From: Clostridia bacterium | Lineage (GTDB): Bacteria; Bacillota; Clostridia; TANB77; CAG-508 | Assembly (NCBI GenBank): GCA_022790685.1 | Contig: JAAVXQ010000134.1 | Location: forward strand, 1-5,247 | Direction of reading: 5' to 3' | Length of the DNA: 5,247 bases | Shown: positions 1 to 5,247 of the stretch, piece by piece | How positions within the stretch are numbered: position 1 is the stretch's first letter | Layout of the letters: each line of letters begins with the position of its first letter | Position numbers and translations under genes: made by a program | The notes under the pieces: model-generated | Told to the model about the DNA's origin: nothing | Databases searched by the model: none | Seen by the model: the letters and a program-made list of their open reading frames with translations, nothing else

Positions 1-1859
1 CCTGGTTTTTGGTTTGTATTTGAAATTGATTTTATTTCTATATTATCTAAACTTGCTTCTTCCAAAGTTTCTTCTAAATCATTTATTTGTATATATTCAA
101 ATTCATCTAAATTAGGATTTATAATTTCTTTTTCTAAATTCTGATTTATTTGTATCTCATATTCTATCTTGTTTAATTCTTTAACTTCTCCTTCTTTTTC
201 TATTTCATACATAACTTCTTTTATTGGTAAGTATGTTTCTTTATCAATATATAAATCTGTATACATTTCTTCATTTTCCTTAATAGTTATCTTATAGCAC
301 ATCTTTCCATCAATATTTAAACTTATAGCTTTAGATTTTTTCTCTAATTCATATCTTTCTGACATTTGAGTAAAAAAATTATTATTCTTTAAATCAACGC
401 TTAAAGGTCCAAAGTATTCTATTATTCCCTCAAATTTTCCAATTCCATAGTCAATAGAAATAAATTTGTTTTCTTTTTTTTCACTTTCTATCCAAAGCCT
501 TCTTACATTTTCTGAAAAATTATAATATAAAAAAGTTTTATTATCTGACTCTTTACTCCAATTGCAAATATTCATTTCTCCATTTTTCATAAGAGTTTCA
601 GTATAATGCACTCTTGATTCATTGTTATAATAATCATAATAAGCTCTTTTTATATAAAAACTATCTACTTCTCCATATCTAGAAAGAATTTCTTTTCTTA
701 TTTTTGTTATTATTCCATATCTTGTTGTACAAAATAATGGTATTATAGTAAAAATTATTAATATAGAAAAAATGCTAATAATTGCTTTATATTTTTTAAA
801 TTTTTTAGATAGTTTTATGTTATTTATTCTATTTTCTAAATTTGATTTATCATCAGTTATACAAAGAGCACCCTCTAATACTTTGTTCTTTTTCTCTTTT
901 GCCATATGTACTAAAGTCCTGCAATATTCTTTCTTTTCTCCTTCTGAAACCAAAGATACTGCAATTTCATCACAACTTAACTCCATATCTTTTCTTAAAC
1001 TCTTTATTAAAATATGTATTATTGGATTAAAAAAGTAAATATATTTTAATATTGTAATTATAAAATTTAAAAGATTATCTTTTCTTTTATAATGCGCAAG
1101 TTCATGCATAAATATATATTCAATTTCTTTATCTTCTAAAGATTCTAGTTTATCATTTATAAGAATTCTTATATTTAATATTCCAAAAATTGATGGCATA
1201 CAAATGTATTTTTGATTTACAAGCTTAATATTCTTTTTTACTTTAGATTTTAACTTAGCTTTTTTTAATATCTCGTTCATTCTATCTGAAATATTATTAT
1301 TTGCTTTTATTTTTTTACTAAATTCTATGTAACTTATCATATATATAACTATTAATAAAATGACTATTATTACCCATAAAATTGGAAAAATAATATTAAT
1401 AATAGTAAATTTCATTTTTGACACATCATATTGTTGCTTATTTTTTATAAATCTTTCTGCATTGCTATAGCCATTTATAATACTTAATTTTATATTGGCA
1501 TCTGTTTCTTTTTCTATTGCTTCTATTCCTGCCTTAGGTATTGATTTAATTTCTCTAGTAAATTCATCTGTTTTTTCTTTATACTCTTCTTTTACTATTG
1601 CAGGTGTATTTTGCATTCCTTCTATTTCTATAGGTAGAAAATTATATATACTTATTTTGGACGCTATATTTATTGGTACTATTAACATAATTATAAATAT
1701 AATCCATAGTCTACTCTTCCATTTCGGTGATATCTTGTTTTTAAATATCTTATTAATAATTAGTATAATCGTTCCAATAATACTCGCTATAAGTGACATA
1801 TATACTATTTTATAAAATATATTTGGTAAGATTTGTACCAAATTATTAAAAATCTCCAT
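1..1859 (-). CDS. M56-family (BlaR1/MecR1-like) membrane metalloprotease sensor, 3' end outside window
   Basis: The frame stays open for 619 codons from ATG at 1859 to the left edge, so the C-terminus is missing. AAGGAG (1865-1870) lies 5 nt before the start. Visible layout: TM1 about 16-38, the family motif NKISPKWKSRLW (41-52), TM2 about 52-65, an external loop about 77-148, and TM3 about 152-177. A cytosolic zinc-protease domain follows, with HELAH (252-256; ligands H252 and H256, catalytic E253) and ELSCDE (293-298; probable third ligand E293). TM4 is about 358-378, followed by at least 240 residues outside the cell. In BlaR1/MecR1, an external signal activates the cytosolic protease, which leads to loss of the BlaI/MecI repressor. 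Here the external part shows no STYK or KTG motif. A stretch at 518-547 (GKMCYKITI, then LYIDKETYLPIK) looks faintly like LolA/RseB-type beta-sheet domains, so the ligand is probably not a beta-lactam. The family is clear; the signal and the target repressor are unknown. The gene is first in its transcript, behind two BlaI-type operators. Confidence 0.93.
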   Translation of the reverse strand, partial: MEIFNNLVQILPNIFYKIVYMSLIASIIGTIILIINKIFKNKISPKWKSRLWIIFIIMLIVPINIASKISIYNFLPIEIEGMQNTPAIVKEEYKEKTDEFTREIKSIPKAGIEAIEKETDANIKLSIINGYSNAERFIKNKQQYDVSKMKFTIINIIFPILWVIIVILLIVIYMISYIEFSKKIKANNNISDRMNEILKKAKLKSKVKKNIKLVNQKYICMPSIFGILNIRILINDKLESLEDKEIEYIFMHELAHYKRKDNLLNFIITILKYIYFFNPIIHILIKSLRKDMELSCDEIAVSLVSEGEKKEYCRTLVHMAKEKKNKVLEGALCITDDKSNLENRINNIKLSKKFKKYKAIISIFSILIIFTIIPLFCTTRYGIITKIRKEILSRYGEVDSFYIKRAYYDYYNNESRVHYTETLMKNGEMNICNWSKESDNKTFLYYNFSENVRRLWIESEKKENKFISIDYGIGKFEGIIEYFGPLSVDLKNNNFFTQMSERYELEKKSKAISLNIDGKMCYKITIKENEEMYTDLYIDKETYLPIKEVMYEIEKEGEVKELNKIEYEIQINQNLEKEIINPNLDEFEYIQINDLEETLEEASLDNIEIKSISNTNQKP

Positions 1860-1901
1860 ATTTTCTCCTTTATATTACTTCTTTTCCAACTTTCTATAAA
1901 C

Positions 1902-1911
1902 TACAAATGTA
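1902..1911 (-). promoter_or_regulatory. BlaI/MecI-type operator 2 (downstream of start site)
   Basis: The minus strand reads TACATTTGTA; with its flanks it is CTACATTTGTAG, a 12-base dyad whose arms match outside the central bases. It begins about 10 nt after the predicted transcription start of the M56 gene. It is the second copy of the ATAATCTACA-WW-TGTA element, and pairing with operator 1 suggests cooperative binding of two repressor dimers. Confidence 0.8.
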
Positions 1912-1927
1912 GATTATCTGTGTTTCT

Positions 1928-1956
1928 ATTTTACATTTGTAGATTATATATGTCAA
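1928..1956 (-). promoter_or_regulatory. Sigma-A promoter of the M56 gene
   Basis: On the minus strand a perfect -35 TTGACA (1951-1956) is separated by 17 bp from a -10 TAAAAT (1928-1933, one mismatch to TATAAT). Transcription should start near 1921, giving a leader of about 60 nt before the ATG at 1859. One BlaI-type operator fills most of the -35/-10 spacer and touches the -10. A second lies just after the predicted start site. This geometry fits repression by blocking RNA polymerase. Confidence 0.82.
1932..1941 (-). promoter_or_regulatory. BlaI/MecI-type operator 1 (in promoter spacer)
   Basis: The minus strand reads TACAAATGTA, which fits the TACA-N2-TGTA dyad recognised by BlaI/MecI winged-helix repressors. 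It sits between the -35 and -10 of the M56 promoter. It shares the 10-base direct repeat ATAATCTACA with operator 2, and the two dyad centres are exactly 30 bp apart (about three helical turns). Assignment to the BlaI family comes from the motif and the adjacent M56 gene; no repressor gene is visible. Confidence 0.8.
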
Positions 1957-2020
1957 GCAATATTTATTTTTTTATAATTATTCTACTCAAAAATATCTTT
2001 TTATCTAAGAAAATCTTTAT

Positions 2021-2067
2021 AAAAAAAAGAATTAAGTAAAGAGCTTTATTTCTCTTTGTTAATTCTT
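2021..2067 (-). terminator. Intrinsic terminator of the LRR gene pair
   Basis: On the minus strand an outer 9-bp stem AAGAATTAA/TTAATTCTT (2059-2067 with 2027-2035) continues, across a small bulge, into an inner 6-bp stem AAAGAG/CTCTTT (2052-2057 with 2038-2043). The loop is 8 nt, and a U-run follows (2021-2028). It lies 23 bp after the stop codon of the 192-residue LRR gene and upstream of the M56 promoter, so the two units are transcriptionally separate. Confidence 0.85.
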
Positions 2068-2089
2068 CTTTATAATTTTTATATTTATT

Positions 2090-2668
2090 TCAAATATCAA
2101 TCTGAAATTTATTTTTTAATACATCTATTAATATTTTATTATATTTACATCCTTTTATATTAAGATTTGCTAGTTTATTTAACTTTGCTAAATATAATGG
2201 ATGTTTTATTTTTGTATCATTTAAAGTTAATTTTTCTAATTCTGACATTCTTGACAATTTTCTACTATCAATTTTTTTTACATTATATATTTTTAAATTA
2301 TTTATTCTTTCAAGATTATTAAAATATCTTATATTTACACCTTTGCAATTATCTATTATAAGTGTTTTTATGTTATTACTTAAAAGTCTTGACTTAGAAT
2401 TAAATTTGCAATTTATAAATTGTAAGTTTTCTATATTTTTACATCTATTAATTGTATTGGTTTCATAATTATTTATTTTAAAGTCTCTTATTGTTAAAGA
2501 TTTTAAATTGTTTAATCTTTCTAAATCTCTTATATCAAACTTATCATTTTTTTCATTTTTTATTGATACTTCTTTAATATCATCTAAGTCTTTTAGTTCT
2601 ATTTCTTCCTTATTTATTTTTAGTAAAATATAATTATAAAATGAATCATTTTTGAAAAATTTATTCAT
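2090..2668 (-). CDS. Small leucine-rich repeat protein, function unknown
   Basis: This 192-residue protein is mostly leucine-rich repeats with a period of about 21-24 residues. Repeat cores can be read at IKEVSIKN (31), LKSLTIRDFKI (55), IENLQFINCKF (79), IKTLIIDNCKG (100), NNLKIYNVKKI (123), LEKLTLNDTKI (144) and LANLNIKGCKY (166). There is no signal peptide, membrane segment or sorting signal, so it should stay in the cytosol. LRR arcs normally bind protein partners. Its ATG overlaps the stop of the upstream LRR-transglutaminase-like gene (TAATG), and AGGAG 9 nt before the start lies inside that gene, so the two are co-translated. The shared repeat style suggests the two products work together or arose by partial duplication. 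It ends in TGA at 2090-2092, just before the terminator. I do not recognise a named family, and no enzymatic motif is visible. Confidence 0.88.
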   Translation of the reverse strand: MNKFFKNDSFYNYILLKINKEEIELKDLDDIKEVSIKNEKNDKFDIRDLERLNNLKSLTIRDFKINNYETNTINRCKNIENLQFINCKFNSKSRLLSNNIKTLIIDNCKGVNIRYFNNLERINNLKIYNVKKIDSRKLSRMSELEKLTLNDTKIKHPLYLAKLNKLANLNIKGCKYNKILIDVLKNKFQIDI

Positions 2669-4284
2669 TATTTATATCTCCTGCCAACCTTTTTCTTATT
2701 AGAACTTCCTTCTGGTAATGCTTTAGCTTTGTTATAGTTAAATATTCTTGAAAATTTGCTAATAATATTTTTTAAATAAGATATAAATAAGCCTTCATTA
2801 AAGGTTTCTGTCTTTATATATACATCTATAGCTTTTTGATCATATCCTTCAGATACAATTTCCTTATCAGTAGTATATGCAGTATGTGTTTTATAGAATT
2901 CGTCATCTGATAATAAACAATATCTTGCTTTTCTTTTAAAAGTATTTCTTTGAGAAACACTTTTGCAATCTAATAATAGATTTGTATTATACCATTTTCC
3001 ATCTAGTTTTACTTGATTCCATAGTATTTCTTCACTTTCAAAAAACTCTGTTTCACCACTTATAATTCTAGCTTCTATTCCAACACAAGCCAAGCAATTT
3101 TGTAATATTTCTGCATATCCATTATTTAAACATTTCTTTTCTATTAAAGCATTTTCTAAATTTGTTATATCTGTTGTGGCTTCTTCAACTAAATTATCTA
3201 ACTTTATTTCTTCTGCAATTAATCTATATAATTTTAAAAATTTTTGAATATCTGTTTCTAATCCTTCTACTCTTGAGGTAAATTTTTCTATTTCTTCTCT
3301 TAATCTTATATAATCTTTTATCTCATATGAAACTCTACAGTTATTATAATTTACCTCATCTTCTGCATCTATTATGTTTATATATTTTACACACAATTTA
3401 TCTTCAAATAGAATTGCCTCTTCTTTAGTTATGTATGAAACATCTTTTATTGCTAAACTTATGTTGTTCCTTACACTCTTAATCTTTTGAATATTTTCAG
3501 CAATATTATTTACTTTATCTACAACTAAAACTAATTTGTTTACTTTAGCTAGCTGTACTTTATCAATTATTTCTTCTAAATTTATAGTGTTTACTGTAAG
3601 GGAAATTATATTGTCTTTTATCTCAAAAGTATCTGTAACTTTAGGTTTATTTTCTGTATCTATTTCTAGTAAAATATTCTTTTCAAAACCACCTTTAATT
3701 AGCTTATTTATTTCCTTTGGACTTATTATTGCATTTTTTATATTAAGCTTTTCTAATCTTCTGTTCTTTGAAAGAAAATCTAATTTGTCAAGTGTATAAT
3801 TTTTTAAATTCATTAGATTCAAATATCTTACTTTTGTAAATCTATTTAAAATTGAAACAGATTCATTTCCTAAGTCTACATTAAGTAAATTAATTCCCTC
3901 TAGGTTTTCAGGATTTTCAATTTCTTTTAAAAATGCGCCAACATTATTATATCTTATATTATTTAAAGAAAGTAATTTAATTCCTGTAAGTCTACTTAAA
4001 GCTTTTCCTGTTGGTAATTTTACATTATTTAATATAAGAGCTTCAAGGATCTCTGGCTTGCATATATTTAAAATTACATTATTAGTATTTATTCTTTGAT
4101 CCCCTTCAATAATTAATGTTTTTATATTGATACATAATCCAATAATATTAAGTAACTTTGAATCAGCATCAATTTCTGAAACTGTAAGTTCTTCAACTTT
4201 GTCAAGATGCATTGACATTAGAGCATCAAAATCCTTCAAAACACTATTATTTAATTTAAATTTCTTTAGATTTGTTGTTCCCAT
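2668..4284 (-). CDS. LRR protein with a degenerate transglutaminase-like domain
   Basis: This 538-residue protein has no signal peptide, so it should be cytosolic. Residues about 1-200 hold seven or so LRRs spaced 22-26 residues apart, with cores such as VEELTVSEI (30), IKTLIIEGD (54), LEALILNNV (80), IKLLSLNNI (102), VRYLNLMNL (152) and LEKLNIKNA (177). A linker follows (about 205-315). Residues about 320-485 resemble a bacterial transglutaminase-like domain: the helix KFLKLYRLIAEEI, then KKCLNNGYAE with C385 at the nucleophile position, then LWNQVKLDGKWY (421-432) and the trailing YCLLSDDEFYKTH (455-467). The usual HAWN reads ILWN (I420 for His) and the usual WYxxD reads WYNTN (N435 for Asp), so the triad seems broken. 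This suggests a binding rather than catalytic role. The tail holds a possible amphipathic helix (498-515) and a basic end (NKKKVGRRYK). ATG at 4284 has AAGGAG 5 nt upstream (4290-4295). It is first in a two-gene unit with the small LRR gene. The precise function is unknown. Confidence 0.88.
   Translation of the reverse strand: MGTTNLKKFKLNNSVLKDFDALMSMHLDKVEELTVSEIDADSKLLNIIGLCINIKTLIIEGDQRINTNNVILNICKPEILEALILNNVKLPTGKALSRLTGIKLLSLNNIRYNNVGAFLKEIENPENLEGINLLNVDLGNESVSILNRFTKVRYLNLMNLKNYTLDKLDFLSKNRRLEKLNIKNAIISPKEINKLIKGGFEKNILLEIDTENKPKVTDTFEIKDNIISLTVNTINLEEIIDKVQLAKVNKLVLVVDKVNNIAENIQKIKSVRNNISLAIKDVSYITKEEAILFEDKLCVKYINIIDAEDEVNYNNCRVSYEIKDYIRLREEIEKFTSRVEGLETDIQKFLKLYRLIAEEIKLDNLVEEATTDITNLENALIEKKCLNNGYAEILQNCLACVGIEARIISGETEFFESEEILWNQVKLDGKWYNTNLLLDCKSVSQRNTFKRKARYCLLSDDEFYKTHTAYTTDKEIVSEGYDQKAIDVYIKTETFNEGLFISYLKNIISKFSRIFNYNKAKALPEGSSNKKKVGRRYK
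2678..2682 (-). promoter_or_regulatory. Ribosome binding site of the small LRR gene, inside the upstream gene
   Basis: AGGAG on the minus strand lies 9 nt before the ATG at 2668 and within the last codons (Arg-Arg-Tyr-Lys) of the upstream LRR-transglutaminase-like gene. With the TAATG overlap it fixes the start and supports translational coupling. Confidence 0.7.
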
Positions 4285-4312
4285 TTTTTCTCCTTTTGTT
4301 TTAACAATAAAT

Positions 4313-4341
4313 ATTATATCATTAAATAAAAAAAATGCAAA
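4313..4341 (-). promoter_or_regulatory. Extended -10 promoter of the LRR gene pair
   Basis: The minus strand carries TGATATAAT (4313-4321), a perfect extended -10. A weak -35, TTTGCA (4336-4341), lies 17 bp upstream and inside the terminator hairpin of the preceding unit. The start would be near 4306, giving a leader of about 20 nt. The extended -10 probably makes up for the poor -35. Confidence 0.62.
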
Positions 4342-4361
4342 ATAATTTTTTGCATTTTTTT
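4328..4361 (-). terminator. A/T-rich hairpin terminator after the znuB-like gene
   Basis: This is a perfect 14-bp stem of A/T runs around a TGC/GCA core (4329-4342 with 4348-4361) and a 5-nt loop. On the minus strand it is followed by a run of eight T. The plus strand also runs into T-rich sequence, so it could work both ways. It lies about 60 bp after the permease stop and directly before the LRR promoter. Only three G-C-containing positions hold the core, so its efficiency is uncertain. Confidence 0.65.
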
Positions 4362-4423
4362 ATTTTTTTATTCAATTCTCGTAAGTCTTTATTTTCTAAG
4401 CTTTTTGGTTTTTGTGTTTGTTT

Positions 4424-5240
4424 TTATACTTTGGCAATTTTACTAGTTATACTAGTTATTATTAATAATACCAAATACACAAAAACAATTCCTGCTCCTG
4501 TTGGCATATTTAAAAAGAAAGAAATAAACATTCCTATTATAAAACAAATTATAGAAATTATAACAGAGCAAATTACTAATCCTTTAAAACTATTTGTAAA
4601 TTTTTTAGATATAACTGCTGGAAATATTATTAAACTTGAGATAAGTAATGTTCCCATCATCCTCATACCAACAACTACAACTAATGCTGTAATTAGTGCA
4701 ATTAAAAACTGATAAAGCGTAACATTTATTCCAGAAGCCTTTGCATATTTTTCATCAAAAGTGATTAAAAATAGCCTATTATAAAATATTGCATATATTC
4801 CTATTGACAAAAATGTTAATATCATACTTAAAATTACATCTTTTTTGCTTGTTGCAATAATACTTCCAAACATATAATTATAACTGTCTGTTCCAAATCC
4901 ACTTGTAAAAGAAGTTATAATTACTCCAATTGCCAAAGCACCGTGATGCTACTAATGCTATTGTTATGTCAGCAGACTCTCCTTTTTTTTGGCTAATAAA
5001 CATTATTATCATAGCAGCTAAAATTACTAATGGTATTGACACAGAAGCTGGTGGTAAGTTAAAAGCTAATGCTAGAGCTATTGCGGCAAATCCAACTTCT
5101 CCAAGCCCATGTCCTATCATTGAGTAATTTTTCAGTGTCAATATTACTCCTATAAGTGCTGCTGAAAAAGAAATTGCAATTCCACATAAAATGGCTCTTT
5201 GGATAAATGTATAAGACAATAGATTTATTAATTCATTCAT
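4424..5240 (-). pseudogene. znuB: ZnuB/AdcB-type metal ABC transporter permease, frameshifted
   Basis: This is the membrane subunit of an ABC-3 family Zn2+/Mn2+ importer, which would work with a ZnuC-type ATPase and a ZnuA-type binding protein, presumably encoded to the right of the window. ATG at 5240 opens a frame that matches the family for 99 residues, including LKNYSMIGHGLGEVGF (36-51), and then turns into unrelated residues. The family sequence resumes in another frame at GGT (4942) as GALAIGVII and continues to TAA at 4424-4426. That part includes FDEKYAKASG (161-170), GTLLISSLIIFP (196-207) and MPTGAGIV (245-252). Removing one base at about 4943 joins the parts into a 271-residue protein, normal for the family. 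Hydrophobic segments run through both halves. The second half has no ribosome site of its own. It is either a true inactivating mutation or a sequencing/assembly error. Metal specificity cannot be told from sequence. The upstream ribosome site falls outside the window, so the exact start is tentative. Confidence 0.85.
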
Positions 5241-5247
5241 TTTAAAA

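Noticed and set aside
474..485. Ser-Glu-Lys-Lys (S459-K462) as a beta-lactam-binding SxxK
   Set aside because: It lies in a charged run with no accompanying STYK-like context or KTG motif, so a chance match in Lys-rich sequence is more likely.
1943..1950. TATAAT just after TTGACA as an alternative -10
   Set aside because: It is far too close to that -35, and no suitable -35 lies 16-18 bp upstream of it.
772..2039. Several plus-strand open frames, some rich in hydrophobic residues
   Set aside because: They are antisense to the clear M56 gene and its promoter region, have no good ribosome sites, and their composition reflects the complement of A-rich codons.
2048..2092. Possible read-through or recoding of TGA ending the small LRR gene, since the frame stays open beyond it
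   Set aside because: TGA is not used inside any gene here and Trp is TGG. The following sequence forms a clear intrinsic terminator.
2668..2730. LPEGS near the C-terminus of the large LRR protein as a sortase signal
   Set aside because: It is not LPxTG, no hydrophobic segment follows, and the protein has no signal peptide.
3536..4712. Plus-strand open frames opposite the LRR and permease genes
   Set aside because: They are shadows of well-supported minus-strand genes, with no recognisable domain.
4424..4936. Separate short permease gene starting at TTG 4936
   Set aside because: There is no ribosome site before it, and the family sequence continues upstream through GGT-GCT, so it is the 3' part of the frameshifted gene.

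Overview
The window is extremely A+T-rich and uses the standard code: Trp is TGG and TGA acts as a stop. Ribosome sites are strong (AAGGAG) and promoters are sigma-A type. It also holds a BlaR1/MecR1-like gene with BlaI-type operators and an ABC-3 family metal permease. Together these point to a low-GC Firmicute, most likely a Clostridia-like gut or anaerobic lineage; I cannot name the species. Every gene I can support lies on the minus strand. The long plus-strand open frames are antisense shadows.

In transcription order (right to left): (1) 5240-4424 is a ZnuB/AdcB-type Zn/Mn ABC transporter permease that begins at the window edge and is split by a one-base frameshift near 4943. (2) A weak but perfect A/T hairpin at 4328-4361 ends that unit. 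An extended -10 promoter for the next unit follows immediately and overlaps it. (3) 4284-2668 encodes a 538-residue cytosolic protein with N-terminal leucine-rich repeats and a transglutaminase-like domain. That domain keeps the Cys position but appears to lack the catalytic His and Asp. (4) 2668-2090 encodes a 192-residue protein built almost entirely of leucine-rich repeats, coupled to gene 3 by a TAATG overlap. A good intrinsic terminator (2021-2067) ends the unit. (5) A sigma-A promoter carrying two BlaI/MecI-type operators (1902-1911 and 1932-1941) drives 1859 to below 1. This gene encodes an M56 (BlaR1/MecR1-like) membrane metalloprotease sensor that runs off the left edge.

The M56 protein would be the signal-transducing protease for a BlaI-family repressor, but no blaI lies in the visible part of the locus. 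Its visible extracytoplasmic domain shows no beta-lactam-binding STxK signature. The least familiar part of the window is the translationally coupled LRR-pseudotransglutaminase/LRR pair, which looks like a two-subunit cytosolic recognition or scaffold module of unknown function. There are no tRNA or rRNA genes, CRISPR arrays or insertion sequences that I can see. No gene-free stretch exceeds 300 bases.
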